Below, piece after piece: positions 44,474 through 57,000 of a stretch of 64,000 nt of DNA; positions within the stretch are counted from its first letter, which is position 1; every line of letters starts with the position of its first letter. The notes under the pieces are model-generated. The model saw only the letters and a list, made by a program, of their open reading frames with translations, had not been told where the DNA came from and made no database searches. The stretch comes from Nereocystis luetkeana (taxonomy: Eukaryota > Sar > Phaeophyceae > Laminariales > Laminariaceae), in the NCBI GenBank assembly GCA_031213475.1, contig JARUPZ010000023.1, positions 7,396,157-7,460,156 of the forward strand, in the 5' to 3' direction. A program made the translations under genes and the position numbers.

Positions 44474-45290
44474 TTACTTCGGTGCCGCAGAGTATCTTGC
44501 CACCGCCCGAACCGCGTCAAGGATGTCCGGGCGGGTCTGGTTCACCAGCCACATCAAATGCCCTACCAACGACCGAAAAGGCTCATCAACGTCTGGTTCA
44601 TCCTTGTCAAACACCTCAAGCTTTAGGTCAACCACCGCAGGAATGCACTTCCCGCGGGTGACACCAAACTTCGCTACGGTGCTTTCAGCAAAAACCTGCT
44701 GTGATATCGTCTATGTCCCTGCATCCCAGTCTCGAGAGAATCGGCAACCTGCGTACAATCGAAACTCCCCCAGGTTGTTGATAGGAACAAACTGGTCCAG
44801 GCCCTCACAAAACTGGTCACACCAACTCTTAAGCCCCATCGTAAATATGTCATCCACATGCACTACTACTACGATAGAAACGGCCCCCGCCTCCACCAAA
44901 CGCATGACACACGCATCAGCCTCACACTGCTCATACCACGTACCAAGTGATGATGTCATGGCTACGACATAACTTGACCACCTTACCGGACATCGACCCG
45001 CACCCCTTGGGGAGGCGCATGTAGACGTCCTCGCTTAGCTCTGACTGGAAAAGCGTCTGCTCGGCATCAAAATGGCATAAATCCAATCCCAACTCACACG
45101 CGATGGCAGCGAGCAAACGAATGCTCGCAACAGGTGGGCACGGGGAATAAGTCTAGAAATAGTCAACTCCTGCACGCTGTCCTAAGCCCCTCGCTACCAA
45201 CCTGGCCTTTGCCCGCACTACTCTGCCAAATTCGTTAACCTTCCAAGAATAAATCCACTTAGCAAAGATCACGTTGATTCCGTTTCGTTG
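44474..45290 (-). pseudogene. Copia reverse transcriptase
   Basis: Split over several frames: LAAIACELGLDLCHFDAEQT and SEDVYMRLPKG (45010-45116), YEQCEADACVM, VVVHVDDIFTMG (YVDD motif with His for Tyr) and LGEFRLYAGCRF (44711-44959), then PFRSLVGHLMWLVNQTRPDI and AARYSAAPK-like sequence leading to the RNase H. The canonical copia order is preserved, but frameshifts near 44710 and 44950 and around 45120-45290 disable it. Confidence 0.82.
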
Positions 45291-46367
45291 CTACGTGCCT
45301 CTACTCGTCTCGTCCACCACAGCACCGAACGTCTTCGCGCAGTACAGACCGTCAAACTCAGTGTTCATGGCGTGAAACCACACGTCTCCGTATTCATCCT
45401 CGCATGCTTCACGATGAGAGTCGGGCGTTACCAACTCACTCGCAGGGCATGAAGGCAGTTCAGGGGCGGGCATGTGCGGCGGAGACTGATCGGCGATGAC
45501 CCTGGCGATATTTTCCCGCACAGCTAGCATCGAAACGAAGCCATGCTGCGTACCCAGCCCCCCCTGCTGCCGCGACGCCGACCGCGTCTCCGCCGGCGAT
45601 ACCCGCGGTAGCTGCTGCTGCTGCACCGGCACCTCCGATACAGTTGGCGGAGGTGTGAGCGAGGAGTCTGGCGATGCAACGGTTGCGGGCGGTGCTGGGG
45701 GGAGGGACACGGGTAAGGATGCAACGGTCGCTGACGTCGGCTCCTGCTGCTGCGGTACGGACGACGCAGCAGGCAGGGGCGTGGGTGAAGACTCTGGCGT
45801 TACACCAGTCGATGGCGTCGACGGCTGGTACCACACCTCGAAGCCCCGCGGCGCTTGCGGTTGCTGAGCTGGGTCACCGACAGCCCCCCATTTGGCCGGC
45901 GACGGGGGCCCGGCTATCGCGGTCCCTCCATCGAACGGCGCGCGCCAATAACCCCACGTCACATCGGTCGAGTAGCTCGCGATGCCGGATGGTGACAACA
46001 TGATCTTGCTGTAATCCGAGGCGTGGCCGTTGCCGGAGTTCAGGTAGAAGAATGGCTCGCTCTTCGGCTCTGACTTAGCCGCCCGCTTGGCCCTGTGGCA
46101 TCCCGGTATCATGTATGGAAGCACCGGACCCCTGTAAGGCCGCTCGTGGAACTTCTCGAACGAGCACATCATGTCGAGTTTTCCTCCACTCGCGCAATGA
46201 GATTGAGCGCGTCGCACATCCACGTCCATGCTTCCGGCCACGTGCGATCGTAGTAGAGCGCCTTCGCCGGAAACTCCACACCATCGAACATGGTCCGGAA
46301 TCCCAAGAATGCGGCCTGACCTTCTTCGGCAACAAGACCTAGCTTCCACTCCACCCGCCTGTTGCAC
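45291..46367 (-). pseudogene. Copia integrase C-terminal region and linker
   Basis: A 358-codon frame. Early residues match the copia integrase C-terminal region (FHERPYRGPVLPYMIPGCHR, HASDYSKIMLSPSGIASYST). A Pro/Ser/Gln-rich linker follows (SSVPQQQEPTSATVASLPVS). The end (EDEYGDVWFHAMNTEFDGLY) is the start of the RT domain. The first ~60 codons overlap the integrase core in another frame, so a frameshift lies near 46200-46300. Confidence 0.75.
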
Positions 46368-47300
46368 TTCGGACCGTCGATGGACCTGAACTTGCGGCAG
46401 ATGTTATCCTCGGCCATCAGCCTTTGGAACTCGGTGTTAGTGAATTCGGAGGCGTTGTCCGTGCGAAGGCATTCAGGCTTCCCGTAGGCATTTACGGCCG
46501 CCAGGAAAGTGCGGAAACCGAGGGTGACAGTGGACGCGTTCTTGTCCGGCAGAAATACCGGCCAGCCCATGTTGGTGGCGTCGTCGACGATCACGTAACA
46601 GTACCGAGTGCAGCCCGATGACGTCGGCATGGGTCCTGCGAGGTAGGCGAACAGGCGCTGCATCGGCTTCTCAGCGCGGCTCGATGTGGATTTTGCGATG
46701 ACTTTGCGGATCCCCTTCCCCCCCGCGCACCCGTCGCAATACCCCAAAAACGTCCCGTCACCTTGATGCCCTTTTGACGAGCGGTCTCACGTAAAACAGC
46801 ATCGTGGGCGTGGCCAAGAGAAGAGTGCAGATCGTTGACGTCTATCCATCTCTGCCCACCAGGCCTAAAGACTGCTGCAGCAAGGGCGGGGGGTCTCTCG
46901 TGCCTCGCTACCGGAGTGGCCTCGACGTAGTTGCCGAACTTCTCCTTGTGGAAAAACACGCGTCCGTTAAGCATGTGCGCCCCGTTGTGGTTAAGGGTAA
47001 TGACGTGTTCCTCTTGGATCACGATGAACGAGCAAATGTCCAAAGGGACCCCAGGCATATACGCCACATTCCTCAGAGTCACTGCTACGTCCTCAACACA
47101 GTGCATCACTTGATCACACAACCGAAAAACTCTACCTCCATTTTCTTCCCATTGCCCATGATCAAAAACTTATCATCGGGGGTAGGGGGTCTCCTGTTGT
47201 AAAATAATGCACAATGGTCTGTGCAATGGATTGACGCAGAACTATCTCCGATCAGAATCTTACTCGTCTTCTTGACCTCACAAAACCACCACCAACAGAA
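46169..47300 (-). pseudogene. Copia protease and integrase core
   Basis: Protease end: ILIGDSSASIHCTD (47230-47250), where the usual D-S/T-G active site reads D-S-S. Then the pre-integrase region DVNDLHSSLGHAHDAVLRET and, after a frameshift near 46740, YCDGCAGGKG (HHCC zinc site). The integrase core has VIVDDATNM, LRTDNASEFT and NRRVEW. The last two acidic residues are 35 positions apart, the D-D-35-E spacing of retroviral-type integrases. Confidence 0.85.
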
Positions 47301-48179
47301 AGAGCATGCCACTTGCCTAAAGACGTCAAATGTGCCACGAAGAGGGTGGGCCACTTGACCTACTGCTCGCTGCTGGACGTTTCGATAGTCGAGGCAAGCG
47401 GTCCGCTCTCGTAAGCTCCCCTGGCTACTCCACTTCCCGGCTCTGGCTGACCTTGCACTCCGCCGCCCACACCGCCCCCGTGCCAGTAAGATACGCCTCC
47501 GCCCATACCGTCTCCATCCCAGTACGGTTCGCCGCCGCCCACACCGCCCCCGCCCCATTTTGGTTCGCCGCCGCCCACACCGCCCCCGTCCCATTGTTGT
47601 ACGCCTCCGCCCACACCGCCTTTGTCCAATTCGTCGCCGTTAATTAAGAACCAGTTTGGTGCTGGGGCAAAGCTCCCGGTGGTGGTAGTGCGCCACAGTA
47701 GTGGTCCTGAGGGGCCGGAGGGCCCTACGGAGGGGCCGCGACAATGTTTTCATGCATACGGGTGGGCGGAGCAATGCGGCATAGCCTGGCCATATGACCG
47801 AAAACGCCACAAGTGCTGCAGACCCCCGAAAAAGCGTTCGGCGCTCGACAAATCACGGATTAATGCCCGAGAGCACCGCACCGGTCGTACTTGTACACTC
47901 CCCCCATCGACGCTCCTGGAGGCGGAGGTGATTCTGGCTAATACCACCCACTTCCGGTGTTACCTGCCCCACCAGCGCCCACTGGCCTCTGCGGCTGCTG
48001 TTGCTGCTGCTGCGGCTGAGATGGATGCTGCTGCTGCGCGGCGCCACCGTACTGCCGCTGCTCCTGCTGCTGCGGCTGTGAACCGGCGCCTCCATGCTGC
48101 CGCTGCTGCTGCTGCTGTGGCCCAGCGATTCCATACTGCCGCTACTGCTGCTGCTGTGGCCCGTCGCCTCCACACTGCC

Positions 48180-48214
<35 letters not shown>

Positions 48215-49035
48215 GGCCCGGCGCCTCCATACTGCCGCTGCTGCACCTGCTGTGGCTGCTGCTGTCCATACGACCGCTGCTGCTGCTGCTGCTGCTGCTG
48301 TCCTTACTGCCGCTGCTGCTACTGTGGTGGCCCGCCGCCTCCATACTTGCCCTGAAAACCCCCACCAACGGCGAGGGCGTGGGGGTTCGCCAACGACGCT
48401 GGAGCCATTGACACAACCGCCGCTAACTTCCGCTCCTCCAACTCCTTCGTCTTGCGGTTACCGTGGGAGGTGCAGACGATTTCCTCCATCTCCGATCGCG
48501 TGATACCGGGCCGAAGCAAACTAGTGCGCAGCTCCACGTCGTGAACCTCGGACGGAAGACGACGTGTGAGTATGCGAGGAACCTCGCGGTCCGACTTGTG
48601 GATTACCAATCCGGACAACACATGGATTTTCCCCTCGGCACGGGCGAAGAACAACTTGGGATCCTCACCCCCCCTGCGTCCCAATATCCTCGAACTCTCT
48701 TTCGAGATGATCCCTCTCGGCATCACCCTGTGGCTGATACCAAGCCATCACAGCCTTCCACGCCCCCTCCACCGACCCGGTGGCATGCATGCGTTCGTCC
48801 ACAGCTGTCCTTGCATGGCTTCCATAAGACATTACCATGACTTCTCGCACTTCTCGACTCTCTGCTGGCCATGGAGATAGATCAACCGGTTTCGCTCCTC
48901 CATCCCTCCTAAACCTCCGGCTATCCGAATGGGGTCGCTCGTGGGCTCAAGCGCCCCGATCAGACCCCGCGCCGTCAACAACGTTTGGGATATGTGAGAC
49001 CACAAGTGCAGCTGACTGCGCCCATCAAACTTGGG
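47301..49035 (-). pseudogene. Copia gag, main part
   Basis: From the nested insertion downward: PKFDGRSQLHLWSHISQTLL (interrupted just before), GSVEGAWKAVMAWYQPQGDA, LFFARAEGKIHVLSGLVIHK, RPGITRSEMEEI. Then a Gln-rich tract from CAG triplets (47990-48345), a perfect C-x2-C-x4-H-x4-C knuckle (CSTCGVFGHMARLC, 47779-47820), and five Gly-rich 36-bp repeats (47440-47625; e.g. GGGVGGGEPKWG). Frame changes occur near 48840, 48350 and 47950. The knuckle and its position before the protease define a gag nucleocapsid. Confidence 0.75.
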
Positions 49036-49039
49036 TACC

Positions 49040-49602
49040 TGTTACAGCTGCCTCCTCTTGTGTGCCGCTATCGGCTCGGTCTCACCTCGACAGCCAGCTG
49101 TTGTCGTTCGTTGAGAGAGTCCTCATGGGGATTTCCTCCGTACCTCGCTCCTAAACCCTCTCTGGCCACGGGGTGGCCAGACGCCACGAGAGTTGAGTGT
49201 TGGTATTGCTCAGCGAATGCGACGTGGGATTAACTGACATGCACGTTATGGGCAACTGACATGAACGTGGTGGGCAAGACTCATGCACGGTGTGTGAACA
49301 GGATATGGTTTGACTTGTTTCTTTCGTTCTTTGGTGGGATTGACTAACCCCAGGTAGGGCCAGAGAGCACCCGTATCGACCATTACAGCCGATACGGGGT
49401 TTCCATGACCCAGACAATGGCCTCCCCCGCCGGGGACACTCCATTGTATACCTACATCGATATGACAGCGAGCCATCCTACGGCTTTATCGCTGCCTTAC
49501 ACGATGCACCCTCCGTGCGTCACTGGTCAGGTCAGTCAACGTACATCACAGAATACCCTGTCGCCCACCTGGGCGACTCCTGAAGCCCGTAGCGCTGCAA
49601 CA
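49040..49602 (-). repeat. 3' LTR of the nested element
   Basis: 563 bp, nearly identical to 60135-60697. Small ORFs inside both LTRs are simply repeated with them and are not genes. Confidence 0.88.
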
Positions 49603-49613
49603 CCCCCCCTGCC
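49603..49613 (-). other. Polypurine tract of the nested element
   Basis: On the minus strand a GGGCAGGGGGG run directly abuts the LTR, the expected primer site for plus-strand DNA synthesis. Confidence 0.55.
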
Positions 49614-50649
49614 CGACGCATACCTATCGTCGGTGCACAGCGGGTATCCCGGCCACTACCCGGTAACAGCGTGGGCAACTCCTCCATATCCCCGACGAAC
49701 CGGCTGCCGCGTCCTTCCTTATCCATTCGACGATTAACGAGCTTCGGCCACGTACGGACATCCCCGATGCTCGTGACGCGGCTCCTACGCCTTCCGCTTT
49801 TCCTTCTGACGGTCGCTGCTGCTGTTTCGGCTTCTGCGGCGGCTGAAGTTGCTGCTGCTGCTGCTGATGACACAGTTGCTGCGCCTGATGCTGTTCCACC
49901 TCTTCCTCCTTCTCCTTCTGGGCCGGCTGTTTGCGCTCCCTCCGCGGCGGCGGAGGTGGTGGACCTGATTCCCCCCCCGTCCTGCCGGTTCCCGTTGCCG
50001 TGCTCGGTTGCTGCTACTGCGGTTACGCTCCTGCGGGGCACGCCTGCTACGGCGGTGGTGGCTGCTACGGCGGTCACGACTGCGACTGCGGCTGCGTGCA
50101 TCTAACTTGAAAATGGTACGATGCTTTAGCATCCTTTGCCGCTTATGTAACGGGGTACACACAAACCTACCCGACCCCTGATCCGGCGTCCTCTCATAGA
50201 CGCTTGATAGCTCAGACCGGGCTGCTCGACGGAAATGATTCGCTACCCCCCGGTCCAATGCTCGTGCGCCCGATTCGCGTGGATGCCTTCCCTTCCGCGT
50301 TTGCTGGCCGCCTCCTTGATCAAGACCCTGTTAACCCCCAGCGTCTGCTCACCCGAGGAACTCCTCCGAGTTGCCGCGTCGTCCCGCGCTTTTCTGGGGC
50401 TCTTTTTCACCTACTGTCTCTTGAGTATCCCTCTCAGCCTCCAGAACATCTGCTGCCTCTCCGCCACGAAATTGGACGAATTCGAGCCTCATGTGGTTCG
50501 GCCGCTCATGGAAGATCTTGAGTTTGGCTGCCAATAAGCCAACACCAGCTGTGCAATCGAGGATTTCGTCGAAACCTATCTTTGCAAGCTCTGTGTGGAA
50601 CTTCGCTCAGGAACGTTAGGTGCACCCCTAGTGTGGTCTTTTGAAGATA
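49614..50649 (-). other. Nested element interior with CAG/CTG-rich ORFs
   Basis: All three minus frames across 49785-50100 are open because of triplet repeats. One is Arg/Ser-rich (DARSRSRSRDRRSSHHRRSR, resembling an RS domain), one Gln-rich and one Ala-rich. A short frame at 50349-50534 (AAKLKIFHERPNHMRLEFVQ) also looks protein-like. Whether any encodes a gag is unresolved. Confidence 0.3.
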
Positions 50650-51345
50650 CTGACGTTTGACTCCAAGAAAGTAAGTCGTTTGAAGGTTCAAACGTTCACG
50701 CCACCCCCTCAAGTACTGACGTGACTCCGAGCAAGCAAGTCGTTTGAAGGCCCTGACATTCACGCCACGTTTGAAGGTACTGACGTGACTCCGAGTAAGT
50801 AAGTCGTTTGAAGGCACTGACGTTCACGCCACGTTTGAAGGCACAGACATGACTCCGAGTAAGTAAGTCGTTTGAGGGCACTGACGTTCACGCCACCTTC
50901 ACTGACGTGCCTCCGAGTAAGTAAGTCGTTTGAAGGCACTGACGTTCACGCCACGTTTGAAGGTACTGACGTGACTCCAAGGAAGGAAGTCGTTTGAAGG
51001 TTCAGACGTTCACGCCACCCCCTCAAGTACTGACGTGACTCCGAGTAAGCAGATCGTTTGAGGGCCCTGACATTCATGCCGCGTTAGAAGGTACTCACGT
51101 GACTCCGAGTAAGTAAGTCGTCGGAAGGCACTGACGTTCACGCCACGTTTGAAGGTACTGACATGACTCCGAGTAAGTAAGTCGTTTGAGGGCACTGACG
51201 TTCACGCCACCTTCACTGACGTGCCTCCGAGTAAGTAAGTCGTTTGAAGGGACTGAGGTTCACGTCACGTTTGAAGGTACTGACGTAACTCCGCGTAAGT
51301 AAGCCGTTTGAAGGCACTGGCGTTCACGCCACCTTCACGCCACCC
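50650..51345. repeat. 63-65-bp minisatellite with higher-order structure
   Basis: About eleven units with core GAGTAAGTAAGTCGTTTGA, then ACTGACGTTCACGCCAC. Unit spacing is 63-65 bp with occasional 58-bp units. The distinctive ACCCCCTCAAGTACTGACGT variant recurs 313 bp apart (about 50703 and 51016), so a five-unit block has been duplicated. Confidence 0.85.
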
Positions 51346-51685
51346 CCCCAGCCCGAACAGTGTCCACTGGTGAGACTCTTTCGTGCTAAAACTAATTCAT
51401 GAGTCCTCAAACGTCATTCATCCACCACCAATTCAAGATCGTACCCCTTGTATAACGGTTTTCGTGAAAGTGGTTGTAGAAAGGTGGTGACAAACACCCC
51501 CCCAGCACGGAAACTATCTACTGCCTATTGGCATCCTAATCCCACCTTTCGCTTCGTGTCTCCAACACTGGGCCACTAATCTTGGAGAGTCAAATAGAGG
51601 TATCCTGCTCGGTTACACCATGCCTACATCATGTTTTCCAGCATTAGTCATGCAATCTAGAATTCCTACAACCGTTTTTCTCCGA
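51346..51685. other. No feature recognised
   Basis: Interior of the nested LTR element between the minisatellite and a decayed ORF. Confidence 0.5.
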
Positions 51686-52297
51686 TCAGGCGGATCGCCC
51701 GATGCTTGGAGACGGACGACACAACAGGTGCGTGGTACGCTCAACCACTTCACGATCGCGTTCGCAAATGAAGGGAACCTTTAGTTTGGGCATTGGGCGT
51801 ATGTGGCCTCGCCTTTTTAGAACTGCCCTCCCCATGCGGGGACGAAGCACTTGAAAATTAGGGTCAACCTTATGTGCATGTACAGCAGTGCAGTACTCAA
51901 ACGGTGAAGATGCCCAATCGTCATTGGGAACCATGTCAGATACTTGAACAAAGTCAAGCTCGTTTGATTCTCCGTTCACTGCGTCAGCGACTAAGACGGC
52001 GCGTGAGTATGCGCGCTGGGGAGGGGCTTTGTTTTCCTATCGGAAACTACCAGGTTTTCTCTCCTCAGTTTGATTTGCATTGTGTATCTCGTATCCACTG
52101 CTTAGGATGCATGTATTTGCTCTGGAAGAGCAGACACCCTTGCTACAGGCAAAGCGCTCCCGATAGAGGCCAGCGCTCCGAGGTCCTTTCAGCACGAATG
52201 TAAAACAAACGCCTGTTTTCACGGTTTTCAAATATTCGTGCATGATACTATCAAGTAACTGTTCACGCATCCCCCAGTATTCGGGCGCTGTGATCAC
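51686..52297 (-). pseudogene. Decayed ORF in the nested element
   Basis: One minus frame from ATG 52297 (MITAPEYWGMREQLLDSIMH) to 51686, interrupted only by the stop after KPGSFR at about 52037. The second half reads VHAHKVDPNFQVLRPRMGRA and KLKVPFICERDREVVERTTH. About 203 codons in all. It is not a known retroelement domain, and is the best candidate for a protein specific to this element. Confidence 0.35.
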
Positions 52298-53297
52298 GGG
52301 ATTGCAACTATTTATGTGTGTGATCCCCGATTCTGTGACACAAACTGCTGTGTCGACATCCTGGTAGTCGATAATCTAGTGCCGGGTGGTTTGTAACTAC
52401 CAGTACTAATATGCCCGGTGCCACTAGGTTGATAGGTTTTATTTATTCGTTGGTGTCGCACTGCTATCTCTCTCTGCTCTTGGACGGAATGCGTGCGTCG
52501 TGCCTGCCGTATCCAGTGTGATGTGATACCAGCTCGGTATGCTGAATGAAGATAATATACATACGTACTTTACAGCAGTCGGGATGAATTAGGTAATGCG
52601 GCCGTATGTGTTCGACTCGTACTCTGCACGTATTGTGTATGTGTTCTTCGCCTTAAACCATTCTTTCTACCCGTCGACATCCAGCACAACCAGTGTCCGT
52701 GCCCTTTATTTGATCCTAGAGAGAGATTTTTCCTGTGGTCACAAACTACACCACAGTCATCACAATATACGTGGATTTCTCGAAAGTTCCATGTTAGCCG
52801 ACAATGCACGTTGTTGTCCAGGGGTTCATCGTTCTAAAGGGTGGTTATGTACGCCCAAACAGCGTAAGGCTCGACATTGTTAGTTTCCGTTTTCAGTTAA
52901 CCGAGCAAACGGTCCACGAGAGCATGCGTGTACTAGTACGTACGGGACCTATGGCTTGTATCGACACCTGTCGGTTGCATTTGGTTTTGAAGACATTATG
53001 TGGTCAATCGCATGCAGACATTTATTAACGAACATGCATGTATGTGTGTGCGATCATGAAAAACGAGCGAACATACGAGCATGAGCAACAGGCAAACGGA
53101 GCACGAGCAACGAGTATGCACGAGCAACGAGTATGCCTGCATGCATTGAGCAGACAAGTATCTTCAAAGCCTTACGAAACAACAGGCAGAGCACCATCGG
53201 CAGCGTGAATACATAACAGCACATCACACGAATCACCGTCCTACAAGGCAGGCAACACCGAAAACATGTGGATATATGCATATAACGAGTATCCCAT
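52298..53297. other. No gene recognised
   Basis: Interior of the nested element, with short CGAGCAACGAGTATGCA-type duplications near 53090-53140. Confidence 0.45.
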
Positions 53298-53579
53298 AAC
53301 ATAGTATGCAAGATGGAACGTGGGATTATAGAAAGAACACGATCACCTCATATCACAGTTTTGCAAACATTCCCATCGCCTGGGTTGTCCGTTCTTATTT
53401 CTTATAATTGACGGACTAGTTATGTGCGCGGAAGCTAGAACATAGTATGCAAAATAGAACTTGGGATTATACAAAGAGCACGATCACCTCATATCACAGT
53501 TTTGCAAACATTCCCATCGCCTGGGTTGTCCGTTCTTCTTTCTTATAATTGACGGACTAATTATGTGCGCGAAAGCTAA
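53298..53579. repeat. 141-bp tandem duplication
   Basis: Two units (53298-53438 and 53439-53579), about 95% alike, beginning AACATAGTATGCAA. Confidence 0.85.
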
Positions 53580-54008
53580 TGAGTATGGTTGTTTCATTTG
53601 GCCACGTACCGGGTCAAAAGACCAGGGAAAGCCAGTGAAATGCCAACGTACCGGGTGAGAAGACCCGAACGGGTGAAACAAGTGGACTTCCAGCGTATCG
53701 GGTACTTGGAGACCATAACAACCCGCTATGACTCTCGTTGTGTGCCCTCAGTTGTTTCAACATAGCTTTCATCTACCCCCGAATAGTAACATGCCGTACA
53801 CTGCACAGCTGAACGGCTTCCCAACAACATTACTTTGCTCCGGTAGTAGGGGACACTCATCCCCTACGTGTGTAGGGATGTGTGGGGCCAAAGTTAAACG
53901 TCTCCACGCTTGTGAAAGCAAGAGGAGCGATGGACCCAAGGATCTAGAGAGCTTTTGCCGTGCGACCTTCAGTCCCATGAACGGTTATATTGATAGTGGT
54001 ATGAATAC

Positions 54009-57000
54009 TGTTTGTTGTTGTTGTTGTTCTCACATTAACTCACAATTCAATGCAGTCCGTGGTCGCAGGACAGGCTCCAATAACTCTGGAGTGGAAGAAA
54101 TACCTCAAGTAAAAACAGAGGCAAAAACAAAAAACGAGCATACGCCCTCCACCACTGCGGACACCAGGGAAGCAAAAAGGAGACTATTAATAGCAGACAA
54201 AAACCTAAAAAAAGAAGATGAAGCTAAGCAAAAAAAAACAAAACAAAACAAAAACAGACGCAGATAGCAAAAACGCAAAAAAAAGGCAAAACGGACCATA
54301 CTAACCAAGACACAAAGAGGTACAAACGGGAATGAAAGACAAATGAAAAAAAAGAAGGGACAAAAAAGCGATAATCACGGGCGGGGGGGAAAGAAAATAT
54401 GAAAGGCAGGCACTGGAGCATACAGACACGCAAAGTTGCCCAGATGGCACCATGCTAGTTACTTGGGTCCCAAAGAAAGGAGTGCATCATGACGATGATG
54501 GGCCATAACCAGGCTTCAGTCTGTTGGGCAGACCGCCTCCCCTCCCCCCCCCCGCCATTCCCCCTCGTCCCCCTTTCGCCCCCCCCCTCTTCCCTGCCAT
54601 TCTGCACACTCGCGTTGGCGTCAACGGCTGTGGTCGTGGTTGCAGCTATTCTATGCCGTTCTGCCGATGCCTCCTTCTCATCTGTATGCCATTTCCGCAT
54701 GAAGGCCTCCGCCCCTTCCTCGACCCGTCGGAACCATCTGCCGGCTTTCTGTGCTGCCTCGCGCCACCCTTCGAGCTTGATGCCGAACTCCTTGAGGTCC
54801 TCCTCAAGGTACCTCATCCAGTCCCACTCCTGTCCTCCGGAGTAACCCTTACCCCCAACGATCTCCCCAAACATCACCCTCTTCGGCAGACGCTCCTCTC
54901 CCATTCGTGTCACAAAGCCCGCAAACAAGAGCCTACGTCTGCGTACCGTCGTCTCAACGCTTTCAGATTTTGTCCTGAGAAGCGCGCTAGCATAGGATAG
55001 AAGGTGGTCTTCGCGCTTTCGTTTTCTCCACCCGATGCATCGGAGGAGCATCTTGTGGTGGACCTCCCGTAGCCTACCGTAATCAGTCTAGCTCGGGCTC
55101 CAAGTAACGCAACCGTAGAGCAACGTTTCGATCACCTCGGCTCTCAGCATTCGCACCTTCAGGCGTAGGCGCACACCCGGGCGGTCATAAATTTCCATCT
55201 TATACCGTCCGAAGCATGCCCATGTCCTCTGGAGTCGACGCGTTACCTCGACACTTCTGCCCGTCCAATCTGCGCTGATAGCCCCACCCAGATACACAAA
55301 CTCGGTCGTTTGTTTGTACACTTGGCCGGCGGCGGTGACGGTGAACGGCACGTTCCCCCCATCTTTCGTTTGCAGACACATTATCTCCGTCTTGGCCTCC
55401 GAGACCGTCAGGCCGAAAGCGGCACATGCAGACACGATCACCGTCATCATCCTCTCCAGGCCGTTGGGTGATCTCGATACTATGCCTGCATCGTCAGCAT
55501 AGAGCATAGCCCACAGTGTCTGGGCCTCTTTACCATTCCCCTGTCCATCGGCGTGCCCGACCCGTGCCTTCCCCCTCTTCTTTTTCTTCTTCTCCTGCTT
55601 TTTTTGGAGTTGCACCAAGCTGTCCGTGATGGCTTTATGAGCAGCGAAACGTTTCTCCGCCACACGCAGCACCGCTGTAAAAAACATGTTGAACAACAAT
55701 GGCGCGAGCACACACCCTTGCCGTAGGCCCTGTTTCACGTCGAACATATCTGAGCATTCGCCGTCATCCAGCCGCACAAATGCTCGCATGCCGTCGTGGA
55801 ATTGGCGGATAACGGTGAGCATTCTAGGTGGCACCCCAAAGCGAGCCAAGACAGCCCACAGGAGGGTTCGGTCGACGGAGTCATAGGCTTTGGTGAGGTC
55901 GACAAAGCACATGAACAGCGGAGTGTCCTTCTTCCTTGCCAATTCCTGCAAGCGTCGCACCACGAATATCATGTCGACCGTCGATCGTTCGGGCCTAAAG
56001 CCACACTGCTCCTGCGGCAGGATGCCTTCCCGTTCGCAATAGTCGCTGAGTCGGCGCGCGATGACTTTGAGGAGTACTTTGCCGGCATGCGCGACAAGGG
56101 AAATGCCACGATAGTTACCACACTCCGTCCTGTCTTTCTTCTTGTGCAGCACCTTAATCGTTCCATCCTTCCATTGCTACGGCACGACCCCTCCCCTCCA
56201 CACAGCGACGATAATCTCGTAGAAGCTTCCCAAGGTGTCCGAGTCTCCCTCGTCGGCCAGGACCTTCAGAAGTTCAGCTGGGAGACCATCAGGCCCAACC
56301 GCCTTGCGGTTCGCCATCGCCCTGATCGCGTCTTCCACCTCGTATCTAGACGGGACGTCGTCCAGCGGACTGCACGAGGGCCAGACCTTGAGCTCAACGA
56401 CGATAGTCGGGTCGAGGGTCGATGACCTTGTGTTTAGCAGCTTATGGAACCACCTTACCCATCGTTCCCGGATGAGGCCTATGTCTCGTAGTAATCTACC
56501 TTCCTCGTCCCTGATGTACTGCGAATGGAAAGTCCTCTTTCCTTCCACATTCATCCCCTTAAGGTGCTTGTAGAACCCAAACTGATCGCCTTCTTGGATA
56601 CGCCTTTCGAGTTGACGGACGTATTCCTCGAAGAACTTCTGCACTCCGTCCGTCCTCGCACGTTTGAGCTGTTTATTGGCAATCTTCACAGCTTTTCGCA
56701 GATTTTTGTCTTCCGGGTTAGCACGTAGTTGCGTCCTCGCATTTTCCTTCTCCTGCCATCGTGAGTGCACCTCTGCTTTTACCTCTTCGGGCGTACACCA
56801 GCCCAGCGGCCCTTGTTTTCGACTGGTATGAGGTGCTAGTTTAGCAGCAGTCGACAGCACGGTCTCCACTAGAGCAGTTGCCTTATCATCGACACTCCCA
56901 ATTGTACCAGGCGGTGGGGGGGTAAGTTTGGTTATCTCCCTATTGAGGTCCGCTCGGAGACCGGGGTCTGCCATCAACCGTTGTAGATGAATAGCTTGTT

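Noticed and set aside
47853..48416. Independent Ser- or Leu-rich genes
   Set aside because: These are other frames of the CAG tract in the copia gag.
49151..49476. Two small genes duplicated at 60246-60571
   Set aside because: The duplication is the LTR pair of the nested element; the ORFs are LTR passengers.
50650..51345. CRISPR-like array
   Set aside because: The whole 63-65-bp unit is repeated; there are no unique spacers and no cas genes, and the setting is eukaryotic and inside a retroelement.
55796..56425. Plus-strand gene of 209 codons
   Set aside because: Antisense of the LINE RT domain.
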